Origin: Bacteroidia bacterium
GTDB taxonomy: Bacteria > Bacteroidota > Bacteroidia > Bacteroidales > VadinHA17
NCBI GenBank assembly: GCA_026391475.1
Contig: JAPLED010000063.1
Location: 1 to 32,644 of the forward strand
DNA length: 32,644 nucleotides
Direction of reading: 5' to 3'
The translations under genes and the position numbers were made by a program. Positions 1 through 7,711 of this stretch are shown here, piece after piece. The notes under the pieces were generated by a model. That model was not told the origin of the DNA. It ran no database searches and was given only the letters and a program-made list of their open reading frames with translations. The number at the start of each line of letters is the position of its first letter. Position 1 is the stretch's first letter.

Positions 1-1748
1 TTTGTATAGTAGGGTGGTGGATGACAGGTAATGCAACGATTATTGGGGGGGATTTCATTCCCAAAGTTATCTTTTGTCCGCTCAAAAATAGCTTTACCAC
101 GAAGTTGAGATTCGGTCAGTACACCGTCTGGATTATACTGAAGATTAGGTGGATATTGAATTCCTGTTAATATATAGGCAGTAATTGCATCAAGATCCTT
201 ATAACTAAACTGTTCAGTCCTTGTCAGAACAGTAGAAAAACGCATCCCGTCTTGCTTATATACAGTCTGGTTTTTACCATTCCATTTGAATGGCGGAGTA
301 TCGCGGATATCACGTAAAGATTGTGTATTTGTCAGATTACGTCCCATATCCTTTGATGCCATATTATATACCAGGCCATCCTCATGCATGTCTGGATGAC
401 ATGTATAACAGTCGAACTGATTCTGAAATGTGTGTCCTGAATTGTTGAAAAGCCTGCGTCCCTGCCGGGCTACTGTAATCCTCCGGGGGCCGCCAAGGTC
501 AATAGTATTGATTGTCTCAAGACTTTCAGTATTTATTACAGCAATCCTGTCCTCCAGTTGCTCGGCAACATACAGGAATTTTCCGTCAGGGGAGAGTGCT
601 AATCCTTTTGGATCTGCCCCGGTGTAAATACGCTTAATAACATAACGGCTGCTGATTCCCAGATGATTAGAATAGGAACTTAGCATTTCAGGAGAAGATT
701 CAGCAATCAGGCTCCTGACAGAGTCAATATCAACCACAGAAATGCAATTCACACCTGAATTTGAAACAAAAGCTTTTTTCCCATCCGGTGAGATTACAAT
801 ATCAAATGGATCGGAATAATATGCATTTGGTTCATCGAGCAACAGCTGAATAACCCTGCCGTTTTCCTTCTGCTCAATGATCCCGATTCCATAGGTCATC
901 ATCCAACCCTGTTCAACCTGAATGGATGGGACCAGGTTCTTGGGCCTGATCATCGTCACTAATGCCATATCTCCGGTGGGAGTAAAGGCAACATTTTCCA
1001 TCATATAGGCTGATTCTATGTTACGTCGTTCGCTGATTCTTTGTCTGCTTTCATCCACTACTGTGAGTTCGCTCCTGACTGTTTCTCCATAAGGAGCAAT
1101 AAGGGCACGTCTGCTGGTCACATATAAAGTTTTTCCGTCTGGAGACAATTGTGTCCCGGTAGGATTATTTCCTGCGTTAAACCTTTTTCGTTCTTCTCCG
1201 GTACTGAGTTCAAAGACAGAAATATTTGATGAAAATGAATTGACAACATACAGAAATCTGCCGTCAGCACTTAAAGAAAGTCCGGCAGGACCATTGCCTG
1301 TTTTCAGAGTGTCAACCACTTTTGACGCGGCTAAATCTATAACAGATACATTATCAGACCATTGGTTACTGACGTAAGCCATTTTACCTCCATCATCAAG
1401 AACCACGCTATGAGGGTACTGTCCAACCTTGATTTTATTTAATACCTTACGATTTTCGGTATCTACTACAAGTAAATCATTGCTCTCCTGTGCTACAACA
1501 TACAAAAGGCTTCCATTTTTAGAAACAGCCATATTAAATGGTGAGTAATAATCTGCATTTACCAGTTTGGAAACCAGTTTGTTCTTTGATGTATAAAGAT
1601 GGCATGAGATACATAGAAGCGGATGATCATCAACAGCTGTCTTGGAATTAACATGTGCCCTGGCCAGTTTGTGTCCGGGAAAATGTGCAACCAATCCCAA
1701 CGAAATGAGAACTCCGAATATCAAGAGTAATTTATATGATCTCTTCAT
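1..1748 (-). CDS. YVTN beta-propeller / MauG-like multihaem c-type cytochrome, 3' end cut off
   Basis: Not in the ORF track because it has no stop inside the window. The reverse strand reads open from ATG at 1748 to base 1, 582 residues so far. The start follows the stop of the upstream gene by 2 nt, so the two are co-transcribed. Residues 1-21 form a signal peptide or anchor. Haem motif CISCH lies at residues 46-50, followed by YVTN-type beta-propeller repeats (for example LSPDGKTLYV and LSPDGKFLYV). A cytochrome region follows with CYTCH at 447-451 and CITCH at 572-576. The second haem is followed by HEDGLVYN and later SLRDIRDTPPFKWNGK, which resembles the MauG/di-haem cytochrome c peroxidase family. 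It is probably a periplasmic or surface electron-transfer protein. The substrate is unknown. The rest of the C-terminus lies left of the window. Confidence 0.85.
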   Translation of the reverse strand, partial: MKRSYKLLLIFGVLISLGLVAHFPGHKLARAHVNSKTAVDDHPLLCISCHLYTSKNKLVSKLVNADYYSPFNMAVSKNGSLLYVVAQESNDLLVVDTENRKVLNKIKVGQYPHSVVLDDGGKMAYVSNQWSDNVSVIDLAASKVVDTLKTGNGPAGLSLSADGRFLYVVNSFSSNISVFELSTGEERKRFNAGNNPTGTQLSPDGKTLYVTSRRALIAPYGETVRSELTVVDESRQRISERRNIESAYMMENVAFTPTGDMALVTMIRPKNLVPSIQVEQGWMMTYGIGIIEQKENGRVIQLLLDEPNAYYSDPFDIVISPDGKKAFVSNSGVNCISVVDIDSVRSLIAESSPEMLSSYSNHLGISSRYVIKRIYTGADPKGLALSPDGKFLYVAEQLEDRIAVINTESLETINTIDLGGPRRITVARQGRRLFNNSGHTFQNQFDCYTCHPDMHEDGLVYNMASKDMGRNLTNTQSLRDIRDTPPFKWNGKNQTVYKQDGMRFSTVLTRTEQFSYKDLDAITAYILTGIQYPPNLQYNPDGVLTESQLRGKAIFERTKDNFGNEIPPNNRCITCHPPPYYT

Positions 1749-1750
1749 AA

Positions 1751-3187
1751 CTATTCCAGTGAAACCTTTTTTTCAACGACTTTACTTATATGAACCGGTA
1801 TATTAACCGGGGGTTTTTTTACTGATATGGGTACTCTGTTCCCAGGAACCATCTCAGGGTCTTCGTGACAACCTACGCATCCGCGCCGCTCATTAGGACG
1901 CAGCCATATCCAGCCACATGGACCTTGTAAAACGCGACCGTTCTCATCAATGGTCTGTATTTGAAAAGGTATATCAGCGATAACCTTCAAATAAAAAGAA
2001 CCATCTTCCTCGACCTGAACCACTCCAAGCGTTGAGTCTCTTCCAATTACCTGAATTCTGGATGCTTTAGTCAAGGTGGAGGGATTACCTGATGATTGCA
2101 TTTCAATGACATTGATATCCTGACAAAGGAGTAATCCGGTTTTCACACCCATATCCACCTCGCTTGGCAGTTTTTTCGGATTGTCATGTTTTTCAACAAC
2201 AACTGCTTCTATTATATCAAAGTCATTATTATTATAGATAGTCTGGCCAAGGGTCTTATTTTCCGGATCAAACTCATAAAGAGCATACCGGTCAGCTTCA
2301 GACTTACGGTAGGAGACAAGCAGCCTGCCTGATTGCAGCGGGAAAACAGTCTGAAAATTACCTTTTATTTCAGATGTGAGATTAACCCATGTATGCAAAG
2401 GCCGGTTATAATTTATGGAAACTACATTTCCTCCTTCCTGACTGCCTTTTTCTGATTCTATAAATACTATTTTACCATTCATTGTTTCCCATCCACGGCC
2501 TGACAATTTACTACCCTCTGAACCTTTATAAAATAGCTCAGCCTTTGTACCATCCGGTCGGAGAACCATAAATACCGCATCTCTCTGATCAGGATTAAGT
2601 TGTCTGCTGATTGTTAAAACACGTCCGTCTTTCAAAACTGTTGAAGCAGAATATGTATTAGGATTAAAAGTAATACGTTGAATATTAGTTCCATCGAGAT
2701 TACAAGTGTAAAGTGAATGCCCTGTTTTCAACGAATCATCCATGGCTAATTTGCTAAATACCAAACGACCACCTGGCAAATATGAAGGATCGGTACAGTT
2801 TTCCAAAGAAGAGGTAATCTGCCTGATTTTTGAATCCTCTAAATTCATTTCCCAAATCTGCCATATATCGTTTAGCTTTTGCTGTGCAGAAAACAACAGA
2901 TGTTTGCCGTCATAGGAAATTTCGGGAGACTGAGCCGAATAGTAATCTTCTGTAAGTACCTTCAGCGAGCCACCTGATTTATAAGGGTTCATGGCAACGA
3001 TACGTGCCTTAGCGATATATCGCCAGGACTCTCCGGATACATTATTATTATCATGCCCCTTCCCGCTAACCTGTGTAAAAATGATCATGCCCTCCATGGA
3101 CTTATTCCTGCAGGATGAAAAAAAGATTCCGGAAGAGCCAAAGGCCATTATGACAGAAAGAATTATGGTCGCTCTCAGTCTATTCAT
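1751..3187 (-). CDS. HzsA-like beta-propeller lipoprotein with one c-type haem motif
   Basis: Encodes 478 residues. I chose ATG at 3187 because it gives a clean lipoprotein signal (MNRLRATIIL...IFFSSC) and starts 12 nt after the upstream stop. The longer track start at 3271 would overlap the upstream gene. The body has TolB/WD40-like repeats (for example ISYDGKHLLFSAQ and DPSYLPGGRLVFSK) and the C-terminus carries WLRPNERRGCVGCHE, with the CxxCH haem motif near residue 437. This arrangement resembles proteins related to the middle domain of the hydrazine synthase alpha subunit. It does not show that the cell makes hydrazine: such HzsA-related lipoproteins also occur outside anammox bacteria, and no other hzs gene is visible. 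It is likely an outer-surface or periplasmic haem protein working with the cytochrome encoded next to it. Confidence 0.8.
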   Translation of the reverse strand: MNRLRATIILSVIMAFGSSGIFFSSCRNKSMEGMIIFTQVSGKGHDNNNVSGESWRYIAKARIVAMNPYKSGGSLKVLTEDYYSAQSPEISYDGKHLLFSAQQKLNDIWQIWEMNLEDSKIRQITSSLENCTDPSYLPGGRLVFSKLAMDDSLKTGHSLYTCNLDGTNIQRITFNPNTYSASTVLKDGRVLTISRQLNPDQRDAVFMVLRPDGTKAELFYKGSEGSKLSGRGWETMNGKIVFIESEKGSQEGGNVVSINYNRPLHTWVNLTSEIKGNFQTVFPLQSGRLLVSYRKSEADRYALYEFDPENKTLGQTIYNNNDFDIIEAVVVEKHDNPKKLPSEVDMGVKTGLLLCQDINVIEMQSSGNPSTLTKASRIQVIGRDSTLGVVQVEEDGSFYLKVIADIPFQIQTIDENGRVLQGPCGWIWLRPNERRGCVGCHEDPEMVPGNRVPISVKKPPVNIPVHISKVVEKKVSLE

Positions 3188-3198
3188 TAAAAAGATAT

Positions 3199-4914
3199 TT
3201 AGGGTTCTTTGACAGTAAGAATCTGATTGGCTTTGATATTCTCCAGAACCTGTAATTTGCCTGAAGGCCACTTAATCTCAATTCTTTCAATCATTTCATT
3301 CTTTGCAAGACCAAAATGCATCCGCGGGTCGTTCTGGGAAAGGTAACCTGTTGTACTTCTTTTCTGAGCTGTCTGCACCTTGCCTCCGGAAGTTACTTTT
3401 ACCCTGGAGCCGATTCCGTCCTTGTTGCTGGTAGTTCCTATCAGATTAAGTATCAGCCAGTTATTTTGATTCCCTTTATTGTTTCGCAGAAATGCACCTC
3501 GATTATTCAGATTCACAATATACCCATCAATATCACCATCATTGTCATAATCACCAAAGCAAGCCCCGCGTCCGACCAGTTTTTGCATAAAATATTTACC
3601 ACGTTCCGTCGAAACATCCTTGAATTTTCCATCGCCAATATTTTCAAATAACTGATCTTCCTGCCCATAAAGGTGTTTTAATGCACCGTTTGTTTTATAA
3701 ATATCAACATCGCCATCATTGTCATAATCTATAAATGATGAGGACCATCCAACAAATTGCCCGGCCGGCATTGCAATACCGGCAGGATATGATTTATCAC
3801 TGAAAATACCGTTTCCCAAGTTTTCATAAAGAGAACAATACTTATCATCAGAAACAAAAAGATCCAGTAATCCGTCACCGTTATAATCGGCAAAATCCAC
3901 TGACATGCTTACGGTTGATTCTCCAGCCTGACTGAATGCTGTTCCGGACATAGTGCCCCTGTCAGTGAATCCCTTTCCCCCGTCGTTGTGCCAGAGATAA
4001 TTCAGTGAATGATCATTGGATACATAAATATCAACGAAACCATCATCATCATAGTCAGCAGCCCCCACACCCATTGCTCTTCCATCAATGTCTTTGATTC
4101 CCATACTTTTAGTTACATCTTCAAAAGTACCATTACCCATGTTATGATACAATATATCCGGCTGGGCATCATAAGCCATCGGGCCGGGAAAGCCATCCGG
4201 AGCATAATAGTATTTATAATTAGAATCAAAATTGATGTAATTCCCTACATAAAGGTCAAGAAAACCATCATTATCATAATCCAGCCAGACAGCTCCTACG
4301 CTGAATTCATTTTCTCTTCCTCCAACCTTAGCACGTTTAGTAACATCGGTAAAAGTCCCGTTACCGTTATTTTTATAAAGTACATTTGCTCCGTAATTAC
4401 TTACGTATAAATCGGGATAACCATCATTATTGTAATCGCCGACTGTTACTCCCATGCTATACCACGGACCGCCCACACCTGCTTTTTTAGTAACATCTTC
4501 AAAAGTACCATCATGACGGTTCCGATAAAGATGGTTCTCAGGCAATTTAACTGGTTTTTCGCCACCACTTAAACCTTCAACCCAGGTACCACTGGTGATA
4601 TATAAATCAATGTATCCATCCTGATCATAATCGAGAAAAGCGGCACCTGCGCCACTTGATTCAACAATATTGGTCAAATCATCGTCACCGATGGAATGAA
4701 TAAAATCCAAACCGATCTCCTGCCCGATCTCCTGAAAATAATCATCATTTGCCTGGGGAAGGGTTGCGACCGATTGTTTCTGTGATTTAGATGAAGATTT
4801 ATTATTGGAATGACATCCGGACAGGATCAGCAAAAAAACGAAAAGGTAAACAAAGCACCTGTATTCATTTGAATTGCTGCAATAATTCTTTTTTATAAAC
4901 ATTGTGCGAGCCAT
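3199..4914 (-). CDS. FG-GAP/VCBS-repeat lipoprotein with C-terminal ASPIC/UnbV domain
   Basis: Encodes 571 residues and is the first gene of the minus-strand operon. The N-terminus is a lipoprotein signal ending in LILSGC (cysteine near residue 34). ATG at 4914 is used, and ATG at 4902 is an equally good alternative. About residues 75-470 hold repeated calcium-binding-loop motifs such as DYDQDGYIDLY, DYNNDGYPDLY and DYDNDGFLDLY, which are FG-GAP/VCBS propeller blades. The last 70 residues (GIGSRVKVTSGG through HFGLAKNE and IKWPSG) form the ASPIC/UnbV domain, as in CRTAC1-like proteins. It is probably exposed at the cell surface for binding or assembly, but its ligand is unknown. A second protein of this type lies at 12718-16026. 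Confidence 0.9.
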   Translation of the reverse strand: MARTMFIKKNYCSNSNEYRCFVYLFVFLLILSGCHSNNKSSSKSQKQSVATLPQANDDYFQEIGQEIGLDFIHSIGDDDLTNIVESSGAGAAFLDYDQDGYIDLYITSGTWVEGLSGGEKPVKLPENHLYRNRHDGTFEDVTKKAGVGGPWYSMGVTVGDYNNDGYPDLYVSNYGANVLYKNNGNGTFTDVTKRAKVGGRENEFSVGAVWLDYDNDGFLDLYVGNYINFDSNYKYYYAPDGFPGPMAYDAQPDILYHNMGNGTFEDVTKSMGIKDIDGRAMGVGAADYDDDGFVDIYVSNDHSLNYLWHNDGGKGFTDRGTMSGTAFSQAGESTVSMSVDFADYNGDGLLDLFVSDDKYCSLYENLGNGIFSDKSYPAGIAMPAGQFVGWSSSFIDYDNDGDVDIYKTNGALKHLYGQEDQLFENIGDGKFKDVSTERGKYFMQKLVGRGACFGDYDNDGDIDGYIVNLNNRGAFLRNNKGNQNNWLILNLIGTTSNKDGIGSRVKVTSGGKVQTAQKRSTTGYLSQNDPRMHFGLAKNEMIERIEIKWPSGKLQVLENIKANQILTVKEP

Positions 4915-4968
4915 TTTTTATAAACCTATGATTATTAATAAATTTTTTTAAGAGAGACTTTCATTAAA

Positions 4969-5108
4969 AAACTCACGTGAGCAACATTTATTTCCGACTA
5001 AACAAACTCACGTGAGCAATATTAAACCCTGACTATGCAAACTAACCTGGAATATATTAAACCCTGACTCTATAAATTAACTATGGCAATGTTAATCCAT
5101 GACTATTA
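4969..5108. repeat. Four degenerate 35-bp tandem units, two with palindrome CTCACGTGAG
   Basis: Units are 4969-5003, 5004-5038, 5039-5073 and 5074-5108, each exactly 35 bp. Units 1 and 2 share the first 16 bases, AAACTCACGTGAGCAA, including the perfect 10-bp palindrome CTCACGTGAG at 4972-4981 and 5007-5016. Units 2 and 3 share ATTAAACCCTGACT at the same offset. Unit 4 is the most diverged but keeps the period. There are no unique spacers between units, so this is not CRISPR. The array lies about 55 bp upstream of the 4914 start codon and may be a set of regulator-binding sites. Confidence 0.8.
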
Positions 5109-5112
5109 AACA

Positions 5113-5145
5113 AGGATTAAAATAGGATTAAAAAAGGATTAAAAA
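5113..5145. promoter_or_regulatory. Three 11-bp direct repeats AGGATTAAAAW, candidate OmpR-type operator
   Basis: AGGATTAAAA begins at 5113, 5124 and 5135, an exact 11-bp period, so the copies lie on one face of the helix. OmpR/PhoB-family regulators typically bind such direct repeats, and a gene for one lies at 6591-7268. The match to that regulator is inference only. Confidence 0.4.
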
Positions 5146-5172
5146 GTTCATAAAACAGTCTTTATCTACTAA

Positions 5173-5210
5173 CTTCGGACTTCGGACTCCCGGCTTCCGG
5201 CTTCCGACTT
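5173..5210. repeat. Low-complexity CTTCGGA/CTTCCGG spacer
   Basis: A run of short imperfect repeats (CTTCGGA twice, then CGGCTTC twice, then CTTCCGAC). It is more GC-rich than its surroundings and has no coding sense. It resembles the other low-complexity spacer at 18876-18980 in style but not in sequence. Confidence 0.6.
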
Positions 5211-5262
5211 TGTACATTTGACTCTGATTATTCTCATGGATTTTATCAGAAGCACAAAACTT

Positions 5263-6589
5263 TTATGAGATTGTGGGAAGCAAAACAACAACCCTCGTAC
5301 CTTTACCGATTTGTGAGGAAAGTTTTATTGTCCCGTTATGATTTTTAATTATCTGATTAACAAGAGGAAGTCCTATCCCACTACCCGAAATAGAAATGGC
5401 ACTCAGAAATACCTATACCTCTGTCTTCAAAGACTACCTCAATCCATTTATCGACATGCTGAAACTTTACATCAACAGTATGGTCAGGGGAGTATTTGCA
5501 AGCATTATCTATTATGTTTGAAACGGCAACCTTTAGCAAAGACTCATCTCCAACTACAATCATCTGGTCAGAATCGGTTAATGAATTATCTATAGAAATA
5601 TTAATATGGTAATCGTTATTGAACCTTTTCATCTCCTCCTGAGCCTGCCAGAGAATTTCATCAATCCTGATCTTATTGTTTAAATTCACAGGACCCTCGG
5701 CGCTGGTGCGGGCTATCAAAAGTAACCTGTTTGAGAGGTCAATCAAAGATTTAATGTCATCAAGTACAGATCCAAGTGCAGACTTGTATTCTGTAGTTGA
5801 CCGGTCTTTCATCATCAAAACCTCCAATTGTCCATTTATAGAAGTAAGCGGCGTTCTTAGTTCATGCGATGCGTTCGCAATAAAATCCTTCTGCATGGCA
5901 AATGATGTCTCAAGACGTTCAAGCATTTTATTAAAAGTTTTTGCCAGTCTGCCGATCTCATCAGTTCCATTACCTTCAAAAACTCTTAAATTCAGGCTGG
6001 TAATAGAAATATCTTCGACCTTTTTTACCACATCTGATATAGGTTTAAGTGCTCTCCCCGAATAGAACCATCCGGCAATAAAAAACAATAAGAGACTGAT
6101 CAGACAAACAATTATTAAAATAATCTCTAATTTTTCCAGGCGTGCGGACCCCTCTGTGTCAACGGCTGCAGCAATAATCACAAACCTGTCATAAGTCGTA
6201 AAATATAATGTACCTATAACTTCAAACGGATACTGCTTATAGTATACCTTATAACCTAATCTTACTCTTTCGAGGATATTATTACTTATTTCTATCTCCT
6301 TGTTTTCATCTGAACTGTAAACAATATCATTATTAAAATTGATAATTATTATCTTTTCATTTTGCAGGTTGACAGGATTATTCTTTTCGATTCCCAGGAC
6401 ACGATTTGCATCAACTTTAGATGCATTAAATAGTAAATTAGCTGTGCCCCTGGCTTTATTCCAGAGGCGGTTATAAAAGTCATCCTTCCGGAAACTGGCT
6501 GAAGAAAAATAAATTGCAACTGATGCAATTATCATAATTATTCCTCCTAACAGGAGAAACTGTAGTGCTAATCTGGTCCTGATCTGCAT
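5263..6589 (-). pseudogene. Sensor histidine kinase broken between the G1 and G2 boxes (deletion plus frameshift)
   Basis: ATG at 6589 starts 1 nt after the response-regulator stop and gives MQIRTRLALQFLL. The track start at 6622 would overlap the regulator. Seen in order: membrane segment (about residues 9-30), a periplasmic sensor region, a second membrane segment (about 156-175), HAMP, the HisKA H-box ASHELRTPLTS, the N-box SNIIDNACKYSPD and the G1 box EDRGIGIS. The frame then ends at 5381 after ECHFYFG. The remaining ATP-binding domain continues in another frame: AISISGSGIGLPLVNQII onward to a TAA at 5263. About 20-25 residues normally found between G1 and G2, including the F-box, are missing at the junction near 5395-5404. 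The product would have no complete ATP lid, so the gene is either dead or the sequence is misassembled here. Confidence 0.8.
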
Positions 6590-6590
6590 T

Positions 6591-7268
6591 CTAAAATTCT
6601 CCAAAAACATAGCCAAAACCAACCCTTGTATGGATCAGTTTTTTATCATATCCTTTATCAATTTTCTTTCGTAAGAAGTTAACATAAACATCTACAACAT
6701 TTGTACCGAAATCAAACCTGGCATCCCAAACCTTTTCAGCAATATCATTTCGTGACAATACACGTCCGCTATTCCTCATGAAGTATTCAAGTAAAGAAAA
6801 TTCTTTGGCAGTCAGATCAATATGTGAACTTCCTCTGGTGGCAACTTTCTTATCCAGATCAAGTTCCAGGTCACCGACAATAATCCTGTTTACTATGTCA
6901 TGTGATTGATTAGCTTTCTTAAGTAAAACCTTAACTCTGGCAAGCAGCTCCCTGAATTCAAATGGTTTGACAAGATAATCATCCGCTCCGGCATCAAATC
7001 CGATAATTTTATCATCAGTTGTGCCCAGGGCAGTAAGCATCAAAACCGGTACATTTGAATTCAGGTTCTTAAGCTTCTTACATAAATCCAGACCGCTTAT
7101 TCCGGGAATTACAATATCAAGTATGAAAAGGTCATATTTATAAAGTTGGGCAAGTTTTTCTGCAGACAATCCATCATAAGCTATTTCAGCATTATAATTG
7201 CTTTCTTCAAGTCCCTTTTTTATAAATGAAGCTACCTTCGGTTCATCTTCGACAATCAATATCTTCAT
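6591..7268 (-). CDS. OmpR-family response regulator
   Basis: Encodes 225 residues. The receiver domain begins MKILIVEDEPKVASFIKKG. The phospho-acceptor aspartate is in LFILDIVIPG and the conserved lysine in DYLVKPF. The C-terminal winged-helix domain contains LTAKEFSLLEYFMRNSGRVLSR and ends TRVGFGYVF, as in OmpR/PhoB proteins. I use ATG at 7268. The track's 7277 start is a TTG three codons upstream. The histidine kinase follows by 1 nt, so they form an operon. The gene is divergent from susC, and the spacer holds three 11-bp phased TTAAC sites that could be its own operator. If the kinase really is broken, this regulator may be orphaned or driven by another kinase. Confidence 0.93.
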   Translation of the reverse strand: MKILIVEDEPKVASFIKKGLEESNYNAEIAYDGLSAEKLAQLYKYDLFILDIVIPGISGLDLCKKLKNLNSNVPVLMLTALGTTDDKIIGFDAGADDYLVKPFEFRELLARVKVLLKKANQSHDIVNRIIVGDLELDLDKKVATRGSSHIDLTAKEFSLLEYFMRNSGRVLSRNDIAEKVWDARFDFGTNVVDVYVNFLRKKIDKGYDKKLIHTRVGFGYVFGEF

Positions 7269-7711
7269 TGAGTTCAATTGTAAAAATATATATATACCTT
7301 CTAATTTATTCTCTATTCAGCAATATAAGAAATATTACCATTAAATAATCTTAGAACAATTAATAATCATTTCCGATGAGAATCTGCAATATACCTTATT
7401 ATATGTAGAGAGATTCTATAATTGTTCCCGGTTGTCCCCATCGTGGTTGGGCTCAAATCAGGTATCATAATTAAATCTTTCAACAGTCAGGAATTGTGTA
7501 AAACACTTATATACAATGCTTTGACAATTATTATTGATAACTTTTTGCGGATATATGATAAAAAATTCATTTTTTTTATTGTAGTTATGTTTTTTTTATT
7601 TTAATATTGCATTAACTTAACCTTAACCTATATTTAACATCGCATCAGTTTACCTTTATTTGAACCAAGTGTATGCTTGCTCTATAAAATTAATCCTTTT
7701 ATCTAACTAAC
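7269..7711. other. Divergent AT-rich spacer between the response regulator and susC
   Basis: 443 bases with no convincing gene. The 60-residue track ORF at 7422-7604 is AT-driven and has no homologue I recognise. The spacer must hold promoters for both operons. The only clear structure is the phased TTAAC group at 7612-7638. I could not fix a Bacteroidota -33/-7 promoter with confidence. Confidence 0.6.
7612..7638 (+). promoter_or_regulatory. Three TTAAC direct repeats at exact 11-bp period, candidate operator upstream of susC
   Basis: TTAAC starts at 7612, 7623 and 7634, with one extra copy at 7617. The 11-bp period matches the spacing of OmpR/PhoB-type half-sites. It lies 74-100 bp upstream of the susC start and in the shared spacer with the response regulator gene, so it could serve either operon. 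Binding is inferred from geometry, not known. Confidence 0.45.

Larger units (their letters stand above)
4915..5262. other. Repeat-rich spacer between the cytochrome operon and the two-component genes
   Basis: No gene seen. The 348 bases hold, left to right, an AT-rich leader next to the 4914 start, a 35-bp tandem array (4969-5108), three 11-bp units (5113-5145) and a low-complexity stretch (5173-5210). Transcription of the cytochrome operon must start here on the minus strand. The histidine kinase gene also ends at its right edge, so a terminator could lie here, but I see no clear hairpin with a T-run. Confidence 0.7.

Noticed and set aside
1751-3187. Evidence for hydrazine synthesis
   Set aside because: Only a haem-motif propeller resembling the HzsA middle domain is present. 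No HzsB/HzsC genes or other anammox markers are visible.
3316-4410. Track ORFs at 3316-3651 and 4009-4410 on the plus strand
   Set aside because: They are shadows opposite the FG-GAP/ASPIC gene, whose repeated DxDxDG codons create open frames on the other strand.
4969-5108. Possible CRISPR array from the 35-bp periodic repeats
   Set aside because: The units are contiguous, diverge from each other, and have no unique spacers of defined length between conserved repeats. No cas gene is present.
7422-7604. 60-residue track ORF in the susC upstream spacer
   Set aside because: It is AT-driven, has no recognisable domain, and sits where the promoters of two divergent operons must lie.
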